Shown: positions 34,520-45,793, counted from the first letter of the stretch. The stretch is DNA of 64,000 nucleotides from UBA5078 sp040384465 (GCA_040384465.1 JAZKJF010000007.1:1-64000), one strand, 5' to 3'. The notes: generated from the sequence alone by a model not told the origin. Program-made: numbers and translations.

Positions 34520-34627
34520 TTACTCTCCCCGGGTTTCTTTCTTGGTCTTCTTGGCCACTTTCTTTTCTTTCATCGTCAAGGCAGGTTTCTTCTTCACTTC
34601 TTTTTTTGCATTGCGCTCTTTCGTCAT
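34520..34627 (-). CDS. Small lysine-rich protein, 35 residues
   Basis: A short frame with a clear AAGGAGT ribosome-binding site 8 nt before its ATG. It encodes 35 residues, 13 of them lysine, starting MTKERNAKKEVKKKPALTM and ending in GE. The composition is unlike chance translation of this G+C-rich genome because lysine codons (AAG and AAA) run in blocks. Comparable lysine-rich mini-proteins are, as I recall, scattered in gammaproteobacteria without assigned function. Nucleic-acid or ribosome binding is the obvious guess. It lies between the ATP-grasp gene and efp, all on the minus strand. Confidence 0.6.
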   Translation of the reverse strand: MTKERNAKKEVKKKPALTMKEKKVAKKTKKETRGE

Positions 34628-34746
34628 GATGATGACTCCTTGAATTGTTCAACATGAGCAACGCAGCATAACAAGACTGCGCTGCCTGTACTCTACTCCT
34701 TAGTCGAAGACGGTTTCAATACGAGCCGGAAAATGGCAACCGCTCA

Positions 34747-35313
34747 TCAACGCTTGACGCGTGACTTGTATTCGCCAGTACGGGTATCGAGTTCGACGTA
34801 ATCACCGATCTCACAGAATGCAGAAACCTGCATCTCGTGGCCGCTTTTCAGGCGGGCTGTTTTCATCACTTTGCCGGAGGTATCACCACGTGCGGAAGGC
34901 TCGGTGTAGATGATCTCGCGCACGATGGTGGTGGGCAGATCGATGGAAATCACTTTGCCGTTGTAGAACACCGCGTTGCAGATGTCTTCCATGCCTTCTT
35001 CGAGGTAGTCGAGCACGCTGTCCAGATCGTCTTTCTCGATCTCGATCTGCTCGTAGTCGGTGTCGACGAAGACGTACATGGGGTCGGCGAAGTAGGAGTA
35101 AGTCACTTCTTTCTGTTCGAGAATGACCATCTCGAATTTGTCGTCTGCTTTGTAAACGGTCTCAGTCTGCACGCCGTTAAGCAGGTTCTTCAGCTTCATC
35201 TTGCAGATGGCAGAGTTACGGCCGGATTTGGTGAACTCGCTCTTCTGCACTTTCCAGGGAGAACCGCTGATCATGATGACCTGTCCGGCTCGGATTTCTT
35301 GCGCTGTTTTCAT
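34747..35313 (-). CDS. efp: Elongation factor P (Arg32 type)
   Basis: Relieves ribosome stalling at polyproline stretches. The 188 residues comprise the KOW domain and two OB folds. The modified tip residue is arginine: counting from Met1, SGRN places Arg32 where E. coli has Lys34. This is the arginine-rhamnosylated class, and the gene for the modifying enzyme EarP lies 6 nt upstream on the same strand, confirming the type. The operon order earP-efp is the usual one. Confidence 0.97.
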   Translation of the reverse strand: MKTAQEIRAGQVIMISGSPWKVQKSEFTKSGRNSAICKMKLKNLLNGVQTETVYKADDKFEMVILEQKEVTYSYFADPMYVFVDTDYEQIEIEKDDLDSVLDYLEEGMEDICNAVFYNGKVISIDLPTTIVREIIYTEPSARGDTSGKVMKTARLKSGHEMQVSAFCEIGDYVELDTRTGEYKSRVKR

Positions 35314-35319
35314 GAATGA

Positions 35320-36672
35320 TTACTCGAAATTTGACGGGCCTGGCCCGACATTGAAGTTGGGGTCTGTTGCTGCAATATCTGGCGACGTCGCTGACCGGTC
35401 TCCGCTCGATCCAAATCCTGCACGATAAAACTGTACTAAATTTTCAGCCAGATCAGGTAGTTGCACCAGATGGTGTCGCCATTTCCCAGCCTGCTCGCGC
35501 AGTCCGGGAAGTTGTGGGCGCAGATGATGCCACAATTCACGGCAATCTTCACCCAGATTCCAGACCCTGCAGAACTGCCGCAAGGTGTCGACTTCAGCGG
35601 GCTTGCCCGCCTCCACGGCATCCTCATAAAGCGCCAGAAACGCGTCCAGCTTTTCCATATGCACATCGTTCTGCTGCGGGTAAATGTGCCAGATCAAGGG
35701 CTTGCCTGCCCACTGGGCACGCACGAAGGAATCTTCACCACGCACCAGATTCAGATCACACACGCTCAGCAACAGGTCATAGTTATCCTGCGAAAGGAAA
35801 GGAATCACCAGCAGCGTGAGCGCACCAAGGCAGACAAGATCGCCAACCGCCGGTGCCTCACTGCGCCCGAGGAAAGCGGTGATGCTGGTCAGCGCTCGCC
35901 CCTCCGGCACGAGGCAAAATGTCGGCTGTGCCGCCTCGCTCAGCGCTCTTAACCAACTGGCAAATGCGGCACTCTCGTAGGTGAAAACGGAAATCCACAG
36001 ACCAATGTCAGCGCAAGAGTCGGGCAGACCAAGCTGGGCCAGCAATTGCCGTCGGGACGCTTGCTCGTCGCGCTGCCACGCCGCGTGGTTGCTCAGCAGC
36101 TCCTGTTCGCGCAGCAACCCTCCGGTGCCTGTCGTGAAGCCGGGAAAGAAGAATGTCTTGCTGAGCGTGACGAGAGCAGGCGCGTCGTCGCCTTCTGGCC
36201 TGTCCACCTGCACACTGACGAGTGACTGCAGCTGGTGGCATCCGGCCACCCAGGACTCCGCACTCAGATACTCCAGATTGATCCACAACGGCGGCCGGGC
36301 CTGACGCGCCATGGCGGTGATGACCGACGCAGGCAATTCGCAGGCGAAGGCTTCAATGACGACACTCGACTCCGCGATGGTGGCATCGACAAACGCCGAC
36401 TCCTTCCATGGCAGACGCCAGTGACGCACGCACACGCCGAACTCCCGTTGCACCTCGGCAGCAACCCATTCCTTGCCAAGGAATCTGGAGAAAGCATGCA
36501 GATCATCAATCCAGAGCGTCACCGTAAAACCATATTCCTGCGTCAATTGTCGGGCGAGACGCCAGCACACGCCCATATCGCCGAAATTGTCGATCACGGA
36601 GCAAAAGAGGCTCCATGAGACGTCTTGAGAAGACGCTGGCACAGGTTTATCAGCAGGGGCGGGTGGAGACAC
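35320..36672 (-). CDS. earP: Elongation factor P arginine rhamnosyltransferase EarP
   Basis: Transfers rhamnose from dTDP-L-rhamnose to Arg32 of EF-P; a GT-B-fold glycosyltransferase. The frame of 450 residues contains the family N-terminus SLFCSVIDNFGDMGVCWRLARQL (about 21-43), WIDDLHAFSRF, FFPGFTTGTGGLLREQ and the sugar-nucleotide pocket LNLVRGEDSFVRAQWAGKPLIWHIYPQ. The first 18 residues precede the domain; a GTG at 36642 could be the true start. A long C-terminal tail (GFGSSGDRSATSPDI) is extra. The dTDP-rhamnose genes are not in this window. Confidence 0.93.
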   Translation of the reverse strand: MSPPAPADKPVPASSQDVSWSLFCSVIDNFGDMGVCWRLARQLTQEYGFTVTLWIDDLHAFSRFLGKEWVAAEVQREFGVCVRHWRLPWKESAFVDATIAESSVVIEAFACELPASVITAMARQARPPLWINLEYLSAESWVAGCHQLQSLVSVQVDRPEGDDAPALVTLSKTFFFPGFTTGTGGLLREQELLSNHAAWQRDEQASRRQLLAQLGLPDSCADIGLWISVFTYESAAFASWLRALSEAAQPTFCLVPEGRALTSITAFLGRSEAPAVGDLVCLGALTLLVIPFLSQDNYDLLLSVCDLNLVRGEDSFVRAQWAGKPLIWHIYPQQNDVHMEKLDAFLALYEDAVEAGKPAEVDTLRQFCRVWNLGEDCRELWHHLRPQLPGLREQAGKWRHHLVQLPDLAENLVQFYRAGFGSSGDRSATSPDIAATDPNFNVGPGPSNFE

Positions 36673-36864
36673 AGGAAGCTCGGCTCAGGCAGGCAGTGCG
36701 GCAAGAATACCGTAGCAGCAGACATAAGGAAATTGTGGTTAAAAACCCGACACGGTCACGGATTTTCGCGCCTCTTAAGCCACCTTGCACAGCGCGCCGC
36801 TCTGGATTTCAAGAGGTATTTGTTTTATCCTGCCGCTCCACTTCTCCTAAGCAGACCTGGGACT

Positions 36865-39639
<2,775 letters not shown>

Positions 39640-39671
39640 GCGTTGCCCTGAAAACATAAGTGCCTGAAAGT

Positions 39672-39707
39672 AAAAGCCCCGGCTGTCATCGACAACCGGG
39701 GCTTTTT
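39672..39707 (+). terminator. Rho-independent terminator of ppdK
   Basis: AAAAGCCCCGG (39672-39682) pairs with CCGGGGCTTTTT (39696-39707), and the stem ends in a T run 33 nt after the ppdK stop. Confidence 0.9.
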
Positions 39708-39755
39708 CATTTGGACTTCATGGAGATTCCTGAGTTGCTAGCAGCTTCGAGCAGC

Positions 39756-40269
39756 GTCGGGAGGCAGGGGCCGACGCTGCGGCTGACCGCGCCCCTCCGG
39801 GGTGCCCTCGCTACGCAAAAAGCCTAGGGTCTTTTTGCTGCGTTCGGCGCTGGCCCTGATTGTTGCCTGCGGGCCTGGGCAACACTCCTTGGCAAGCGGC
39901 AGGTGCAGCGCACGAACAAGTCAAATCAACTGCAGTTGACCACTGAGCTTTCAGCAGAATCTGCAACTCTTGTCGTCTGGCAATTTCNNNNNNNNNNCCT
40001 AGGGTCTTTTTGCGTAGCTCGGCGCTGGTCTTTTATGCCGCAGCGTCGGCCCCTGCCTCCCGACACCTTGAAGAAATGCCAGACGAGGAGAATGCAGATT
40101 CTGCTGAAAGTCCAGTGTTCACCTGCAGTTGATTTGACTTGTTCGTGCACTGCATCTGCCGCTTGCCAGGGAGTGTTGCCCAGGCCCGCAGGCAACAATC
40201 GGGGCCAGCGCCGAGCGCAGCAAAAAGACCTTGGGCTTTTTGCGTAGCGAGGGCACCGCGGAGCGGCGC
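39756..40269. repeat. Nested inverted-repeat complex with assembly gap
   Basis: The stretch about 39789-39987 is the reverse complement, with scattered mismatches, of about 40070-40269. A second, perfect 28-nt inverted pair is 39756-39783 and 40037-40064. A direct copy of the CCTAGGGTCTTTTTGC module occurs at 39825 and again right after the gap at 39998. The gap (10 N, 39988-39997) falls at the inner end of the left arm. No gene is called in 39640-40367; the translated arms contain no recognised domain. A degraded REP lies near 40325-40362. Confidence 0.8.
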
Positions 40270-40367
40270 AGGCCCGTTGCTTGCGGGCCTGGGTAACGCT
40301 CCGGGATATTCAGCAAGAACCATCGCGAGCGGGCCTTTATGCCCTCCGGGTACGCTCCCACATTGTA

Positions 40368-42074
40368 CTAGCGGGTAATGGTGTCCCAGTTTGCCGCTAG
40401 ATGCTCCGCCGTGCGCCATGCTAATGCTTGTGCGGTCAGCGTCGGATTTCGCGCACCACTGGTCCCCATCACGGACGCACCCAGCACACCAAGGTTAGGA
40501 GCTTCGTGCGCGAAACCGAAACGATCGGTCACGTTAGTGCTCGCGTCATCACCCATGCGAGTGCCTCCGTATGCATGCGTCGACGGCCCCATCGCGGTGC
40601 CGAGTCCTGTACGAACAATCTGTGTGGCGCCTGCCGCGCGATACCACGCCTCCATCTTTTCCTGAGTGAATGCCGCGATGCGCTTCTCGTTATCTCTGAG
40701 TTCGGCAGTGATACGGATGACGGGGAAGCCCAGCTTGTCCTTCACCTGCGGGTCCAGATCGAGGTAGTTGCCCCGGTAAGGCAGCGTCGTCTTCTGGATG
40801 TAAGAGGTGTTGGTTCTATCGGCATTCTCGCTGATGAAAGCCTTCCATTTCGCGCCCCACGTCGGCACCAGATCGAAGGTCGACATCTTGGCTGCCGAGA
40901 TTGGCTTGCGGTCGGTGTGCGCCCAGAGATTGCCGCCGCCGATGAAATCCAGATCGCTGTGGTCGAAATTGTCGTCCGCCCACTCGTCGATGGCCACCCC
41001 TTGTGCGGGCAGGCCATACCAGTTGTTCAGATCCTTCGGGAACAGCGCGAGAACCGGAGCGCCCTGATGGTGGCTCAGGTAATGCTGGCCGACCTGGCCG
41101 CTGTTGTTGGCAAGCCCGTCGGGAAACTCGCGGGACTTCGACAGCAGGAGCAACCGCGTATTTTCATAGGTATGGCTGGCCAGCAGCACAGCGGCGGCCG
41201 GCTGGAACATCACCTGATTGCCACTGAGATACTCCACGCCCGTCACCCGGCCGTCGGCATCGTTGACGATCTTCAACACGCGCGCATGAGTCACTACTTT
41301 CAGCAAACCCGACTTCATCGCCTCGGGAATTGTCGTGACTGCGGTCGAACTCTTGGCCGCCGCGTGACACCCCCCTCGGTCGCAGAAACCATGATAGAAG
41401 CAACCGGGTCGGTTACCGTAGATCTCGGTGTTGATTGCGGCTGGCCCCTGGAAGGGATTCCAGCCGAGCTGGCGCGCGGCCTCACTCATCATGTCGGTGA
41501 AGCCAGAACTGCGCAGGCCCGGCATGGGGTATGGCCGTGATCGCGGCCCCTCGAACTGGCTGCCATTGGGCTGCAGCGTGCCATTGACGTTGCCCGCGTA
41601 GCCTGAGACGCCCAGCGCGTATTCGACGCGGTCGTAGAAGGGTTCGAGATCGTCATAACTGATCGGCCAGTCTTCTACCGTCGAGTCAGTCGGGATGCGA
41701 TGAGCACCGTAGCGATTAGTGGTTTCACTGACCGTCTTGAAGTCCCATGGGTTCAGGCGCCAGCTCTGCGCCCAGTAATGCAGCGACGTGCCACCGACAC
41801 CGTTCATCATCGGATGTCCGCCGCCCTGTACTGCTTCAAAGTTGATATTGGCACGGGAGGTTGGGATTTCACTCTTGGCCTTGGGCACTGCCTGTGGCCA
41901 GTCGCGGATGTTGTTGCGAATCTCGTCCGGCGCAAAGTCGCGGGTACTCATCCAGCCGCCAGCCTCAAGGCCGATGACATTCAATCCGGCGCTCACCAGC
42001 GGCAGCACTGCAACGCCGCCCACTGCGCCAAGCCCGATCACGACGACATCAGTTCTGGGAAGGTTAGTGGCCAT
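40368..42074 (-). CDS. GMC-family flavoprotein oxidoreductase, large subunit
   Basis: An FAD-dependent alcohol/sugar oxidoreductase of 568 residues. The N-terminal dinucleotide-binding motif is GLGAVGG (14-20), with GLEAGG shortly after. YWAQSWRLNPWDF, GCFYHGFCDRGGCHAAAKSS and the C-terminal THAYGGTRMGDDAS and GTSGARNPTLT motifs match the gluconate 2-dehydrogenase large-subunit branch. The start at 42074 is set by GGAGGTG upstream and overlaps the small-subunit gene by 11 nt. It probably rides the TAT signal of the small subunit to the periplasm. The third, cytochrome c subunit of the classical complex is not encoded nearby. Confidence 0.9.
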   Translation of the reverse strand: MATNLPRTDVVVIGLGAVGGVAVLPLVSAGLNVIGLEAGGWMSTRDFAPDEIRNNIRDWPQAVPKAKSEIPTSRANINFEAVQGGGHPMMNGVGGTSLHYWAQSWRLNPWDFKTVSETTNRYGAHRIPTDSTVEDWPISYDDLEPFYDRVEYALGVSGYAGNVNGTLQPNGSQFEGPRSRPYPMPGLRSSGFTDMMSEAARQLGWNPFQGPAAINTEIYGNRPGCFYHGFCDRGGCHAAAKSSTAVTTIPEAMKSGLLKVVTHARVLKIVNDADGRVTGVEYLSGNQVMFQPAAAVLLASHTYENTRLLLLSKSREFPDGLANNSGQVGQHYLSHHQGAPVLALFPKDLNNWYGLPAQGVAIDEWADDNFDHSDLDFIGGGNLWAHTDRKPISAAKMSTFDLVPTWGAKWKAFISENADRTNTSYIQKTTLPYRGNYLDLDPQVKDKLGFPVIRITAELRDNEKRIAAFTQEKMEAWYRAAGATQIVRTGLGTAMGPSTHAYGGTRMGDDASTNVTDRFGFAHEAPNLGVLGASVMGTSGARNPTLTAQALAWRTAEHLAANWDTITR

Positions 42075-42798
42075 GAGAAACACCTCCTGCTGGTGCAACG
42101 ACGGGATCCTTGGTATGAGTCGGCATGTCATAGGCTGACTGTCGGCTCGGTGCCAGATCACGCCCTTGGATGATTTCGTCAGGGGTCGACATAACTCGCA
42201 CGCCCGGATAGCCAATCAGATCCCAGCCCACAAAGTCACGATTGCCACCGTAATAAGGATCACTGAAGGTGCCCTCGATGGTGTGAGTTCTGACGAGGTT
42301 GAAGAAGCCTGCATTCAGCATGGGGAAAGCGGGGATGGCGCTCAGCGTCATCGCCTCGACGATGGCGTCCTGCTCGGATGCCGACAGCTGGTAAAACGCA
42401 CTGCCGCCAACCTGCATGGCGTGCTCGTCCAGTGCCGCGAGCCCTACGGCATATTGCTCACGCGAGGCTGCCATGGCACCGGTCAGACCGCGATCAATAA
42501 AGTGTACAGCGCGGGCTTCATGGGCGCCCGGTGTGCCGTCGTCGCTGGGAAGGATGCGCGACGCGAAGGCATCCAGTGCCGCACTCTCGGCGGCGGTAAG
42601 TGTCTCGAACGCTTCCATCACGCGGATGCGGGCCGGGCTGGCTACAGGCTCAGAGGTCTGCGCGATGATGGAACCGCTGCCTGCGGTCATCAGCGCTGCT
42701 CCACTTAATCCAACTCCTTTGAGGAGATTCCGGCGGGAGAGCACCAGCTCTCCCTCGCTCCCGACCGCATGCTCGGGGTTCTTGTTCTTATTGTTCAT
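42064..42798 (-). CDS. Gluconate 2-dehydrogenase subunit 3-type protein, TAT exported
   Basis: The small partner of the GMC enzyme, 244 residues from the ATG at 42798. A twin-arginine signal SRRNLLKG is at 21-28, followed by the hydrophobic stretch GVGLSGAALMTAGSGSIIA. The mature part has TAAESAALDAFASRILPSDDGTPGAHEARAVHFIDRGL, the family core, and EGTFSDPYYGGNRDFVGWDLIGYPG near the end. Its function is to carry the flavoprotein through the membrane and anchor the complex. It is first in a two-gene operon. Confidence 0.9.
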   Translation of the reverse strand: MNNKNKNPEHAVGSEGELVLSRRNLLKGVGLSGAALMTAGSGSIIAQTSEPVASPARIRVMEAFETLTAAESAALDAFASRILPSDDGTPGAHEARAVHFIDRGLTGAMAASREQYAVGLAALDEHAMQVGGSAFYQLSASEQDAIVEAMTLSAIPAFPMLNAGFFNLVRTHTIEGTFSDPYYGGNRDFVGWDLIGYPGVRVMSTPDEIIQGRDLAPSRQSAYDMPTHTKDPVVAPAGGVSHGH

Positions 42799-43142
42799 GC
42801 TTATTGCTCCTCGCCAGCGGTCATGCCGCTTTCTGCGTTCAAAGGGGGTCACCCACCACCGCGCTACCTTACCAGCAATTTGGCAAAAGGAAATGCCCCC
42901 GCCGGTGCTCACGAATGTCAAATTTGACAATATCGGGTTCAGCCTGGACATTCATCGCGAATTTTGAAAATGACACGAAGTATCCAAATAAAAATACTAA
43001 TCCGGGCAGATGGATCGCTATAGTGTCGGCTTTCGTCGCGCAGGAAATTCCAGAATGGCGCGAAGCAGATTACTATACGGCCCAACGTCAGCCTCATCGG
43101 CCGAGACGACCACTTTTCCCAACCTGCAACGGAGACATAAAA

Positions 43143-43715
43143 ATGAAGACAATCCGCACCGCACTAGGCAACCTGCTGGGAGCGACACTGCTGCTCCTGA
43201 GCTGCCTCCCCGCCTGGTCCGCCGAGGTTCCCGAAACGATCCTCGTCAGCAGCCGGGCTTTTGAGCACAACACCGACATTCCGCTGCGCTACTCTGCCTA
43301 CGGCGAGAGCATCGCTCCCGACATTTCCTGGCTCAACCTCCCCGAAGGCACCCGCCAGCTCGCGCTGATTCTGGATGATCCCGTCGTCGGGTTTGTGCCC
43401 TTCGTACACTGGGTCGCCTACAACATCCCCGTCACCGCAACTGGATTACCCGAAGGCCTCTCTGCCGACGCCATCGTCACCCACCCCGGTCTCGAAGGCA
43501 TGATCAACGGCGCCAACGGCACTCGGCGCAGCGGCTATTTCGGCCCGCGCCCGCCCGCCGATGGTAAGGTCCACACCTACAATTTCCGCATTTACGCGCT
43601 GGACCACGAGCTGAACCTCGCTGATGGCCTCAACAAGCAGTCGCTGCTGGCCGCGATGGAAGGGCACATTCTTGCGACGGGATTGCTGACGGGGAATTAT
43701 CAGTACACTGAGTAA
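43143..43715 (+). CDS. Exported PEBP-family (YbhB/YbcL-type) protein
   Basis: A 190-residue protein of the phosphatidylethanolamine-binding/Raf-kinase-inhibitor-like family. It has an N-terminal signal (LLGATLLLLSCLPAWSAEV), processed either at AWSA or, if lipidated, at the LLSC cysteine. PEBP marks are ISWLNLPEGTRQLALILDDP, FVHWVAYNIP and GYFGPRPPADGKVHTYNFRIYALD. Molecular function in bacteria is poorly known. The start at 43143 follows GGAGACATAAA. The gene diverges from the GMC operon; a relationship is possible but not shown. Confidence 0.9.
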   Translation: MKTIRTALGNLLGATLLLLSCLPAWSAEVPETILVSSRAFEHNTDIPLRYSAYGESIAPDISWLNLPEGTRQLALILDDPVVGFVPFVHWVAYNIPVTATGLPEGLSADAIVTHPGLEGMINGANGTRRSGYFGPRPPADGKVHTYNFRIYALDHELNLADGLNKQSLLAAMEGHILATGLLTGNYQYTE

Positions 43716-43751
43716 TCGATTCTCTTAAAACCCACAGTCGCCGATGGCCAC

Positions 43752-43776
43752 TGTGGGAGCGGGCCGTGCCCGCGAT
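43752..43776. repeat. Pseudomonas-type REP unit
   Basis: TGTGGGAGCGGGCCGTGCCC then GCGA forms the familiar GCGGGC...GCCCGC palindrome. It lies 37 nt after the PEBP gene, at the edge of the AT-richer island. The remaining ~220 nt up to 43996 show no gene. Confidence 0.75.
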
Positions 43777-43996
43777 GAAACATCATACTCATTCAGGCTT
43801 CACGCAAAATCTGAAGTTCCTGAACTAGACGAGCTCTCTGGCAGATGCCAACTAACCCGCTTTCTTGTATTGCGATCTGCAGTGGAATCGAAAAATCACA
43901 CTGTCAGCACTGGTGAGTAAATTGAGTTCAAGCATGTGGTGTAGGACTTTTGAGACCGATGATCTCACCAATTAGCTATTATGCTCTCCGAGGAAG

Positions 43997-44650
43997 ATGA
44001 TGACCGTCATTTGCATTGAAGGGGCAAGTGCTGTCGGCAAGAGCAAAGTGTCCCGCATCCTTGAAGCAGAGTTTGGGTTTACAAGAATCCCTGAGGTGAA
44101 TGAGTTGTATCCGCGCAGATCGGAAAGTTCTCCGAGCTGGTACTTCGAGCGCCAAATAGATCGCTGGAGAATGGCCTATGAGGTCTCATCTGAAGGCGGA
44201 TCCGCCGTTCTAGACGGTGATCCATTTCAGCCAGTTTGGTACAACTGGACATTCCCTGATCTTGGCTCACAGTCGATTTCCGAGGTTATCAATTTCTATC
44301 AGGAAAAAATCATAAGCGGATTCATTCGCCTTCCGGACAAGTACTATTTGCTAACCACGTCCGAATTGGAATTGAGGCAAAGAAAAGAATCTGATCAAAA
44401 TCGCTCAAGAAAAAACTTCGAAAAACACCTTCGGCTAATTGAGCCTCAGATAGCCTACTTTACAGCAATAAACGAAGCTGTTTCAGGCTTTGTTAGTGTT
44501 GTAGAGTCTATCGATTCGAGAGAGGTAGCGAAGCTAATCGCTAGTGATTCAATCGTTTCGCAAGGTGAAAACTATTCCTCCGCAGCATTCGAAGTAATGT
44601 GCAGATTTGTGGGCAACGAACATAATAAGAAAAAGCAGGCGCATGCATAA
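43997..44650 (+). CDS. P-loop kinase-like protein
   Basis: A 217-residue protein with a Walker A GASAVGKS at residues 9-16 and an acidic LDGDPFQP motif in the position where nucleotide kinases hold the substrate or magnesium. A basic lid-like segment (ELRQRKESDQNRSRKNFEKH) follows. The layout fits the AAA_28/AAA_33 class of small nucleoside, antibiotic or metabolite kinases. The precise substrate is unknown. Base composition and codon use are clearly more AT-rich than the flanks, suggesting acquisition by transfer. The next gene starts 30 nt later. Confidence 0.7.
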   Translation: MMTVICIEGASAVGKSKVSRILEAEFGFTRIPEVNELYPRRSESSPSWYFERQIDRWRMAYEVSSEGGSAVLDGDPFQPVWYNWTFPDLGSQSISEVINFYQEKIISGFIRLPDKYYLLTTSELELRQRKESDQNRSRKNFEKHLRLIEPQIAYFTAINEAVSGFVSVVESIDSREVAKLIASDSIVSQGENYSSAAFEVMCRFVGNEHNKKKQAHA

Positions 44651-44680
44651 ATACGCCGCTGTATTGGTCTGTAGGGTTCT

Positions 44681-45127
44681 ATGGCAACTAAGAAACAGAT
44701 TTTAGGCACATGGGGTGAGCAACTCGTCGCAAAGAATTGCGATTGCCCGCGGTGCAAGCGATCCAAGACGCTAAAGCTGCTTCCGCCAAACTTCAAGTGC
44801 GCGGACTTGATTTGTGACTTCTGTGGGTTTCTCGGTCAGGTCAAAGCCATGACAGTTGCAGCCGTTTCACCTTTGCCCAAGCAGGTGCTTGGTGCGGCGT
44901 GGGGACCACAGAAAGCGCGTATGGATTCTGGCATCTATTTCCCCCTCTTCTTGGTTCTTAAGGCGCCTGAAGCACATGCCATTTACTACTTGCCTACCGA
45001 CTTTCAAAGCCCAGCGCTATTTGCGGCGCGTAAACCGCTCTCTGACTCCGCTCGGCGTGCAGGCTGGCAGGGCTTCATGTACGTTCTTGGGGCGGTCCCT
45101 AACGGGGCGTTTGTGCGTCTAGTGTAG
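44681..45127 (+). CDS. DpnI-like PD-(D/E)XK nuclease domain protein
   Basis: A 148-residue protein resembling the catalytic half of the methyl-directed restriction enzyme DpnI. Two zinc-ligand pairs are Cys22/Cys25 and Cys45/Cys48. The acidic residue Asp42 and the lysine Lys55 are 13 residues apart, as Asp53 and Lys66 are in DpnI from memory. RKPLSDSARRAGWQGF (117-132) matches KPLxxxARRAGW of DpnI. The catalytic glutamate is replaced by Gln53 (QVK instead of ELK), and the C-terminal winged-helix reader of DpnI is absent. Possible roles are a modification-dependent or repair nuclease, or an inactive relative. It lies in the AT-richer island 30 nt after the kinase-like gene. Confidence 0.72.
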   Translation: MATKKQILGTWGEQLVAKNCDCPRCKRSKTLKLLPPNFKCADLICDFCGFLGQVKAMTVAAVSPLPKQVLGAAWGPQKARMDSGIYFPLFLVLKAPEAHAIYYLPTDFQSPALFAARKPLSDSARRAGWQGFMYVLGAVPNGAFVRLV

Positions 45128-45224
45128 CTCCCTTACAAGCGACATTAGCCAAAACGAGCCTTTTCACGCGGCAAAAATGCAGCTCTTCCGTATTAGTCAC
45201 TGTTACCATTGAAATCAAAGCACA

Positions 45225-45770
45225 ATGCGCACTCCTTCATTCCTGATCCTCTCACTACTCCCGCTGACGCTAATCGCCCAGCCTGCCGCACTCGAAATCA
45301 AAGGCGTCTTCGGTGAATGCATTCCCGTATACGCCTCCACGAGCAGCAATCTTCAGCTCTATAAACTGCCGGATTTGCGTTCTGATCAAATCGACATTCC
45401 GTACTGGGAAAGATGGAGAATTCCTGCACCAAAGAGCGAAGGTTTAACTCGGATTCTAGAGATTGGGGCACTGCGTGTGACCACCCCTGATGCCAACATG
45501 AGCTGCAGTGTCGCACCAACTACTGGGTCCGCTGTACTTATTCAAGGAGAGATAGTGGAATACCTCTACTATCACAGCGAGGGTTTTGGGGAGATCCGCG
45601 TCAGAGGTGGTCAATGTCAGGCCGAAGTAGCTGAGAGCCTGGGACATTTCGAATTGGTTCGACCGCCATATGTGCAGATTTGGTTCAAAGTATTTTTCGA
45701 AGATGGCAGCTCTCCCGGCTGGCTGCTTCACGATGGCACGCAGATGCGGGTTGTGGATGTTCGATGCTAG
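45225..45770 (+). CDS. Secreted protein of unknown function
   Basis: A 181-residue protein with a signal peptide (FLILSLLPLTLIAQPAALE). The mature part contains five cysteines, with Cys-containing stretches at GECIPVY, ANMSCSV, GGQCQAE and the terminal VDVRC, which could form disulfides. A WFKVFFEDGSSPGWLLHDG segment near the C-terminus is reminiscent of SH3-like bacterial domains, but I do not recognise a family. It follows the DpnI-like gene by 97 nt within the AT-richer island and may belong to the same transferred block. Confidence 0.6.
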   Translation: MRTPSFLILSLLPLTLIAQPAALEIKGVFGECIPVYASTSSNLQLYKLPDLRSDQIDIPYWERWRIPAPKSEGLTRILEIGALRVTTPDANMSCSVAPTTGSAVLIQGEIVEYLYYHSEGFGEIRVRGGQCQAEVAESLGHFELVRPPYVQIWFKVFFEDGSSPGWLLHDGTQMRVVDVRC

Positions 45771-45793
45771 GAATACCAACGTCACCGCGGTAT

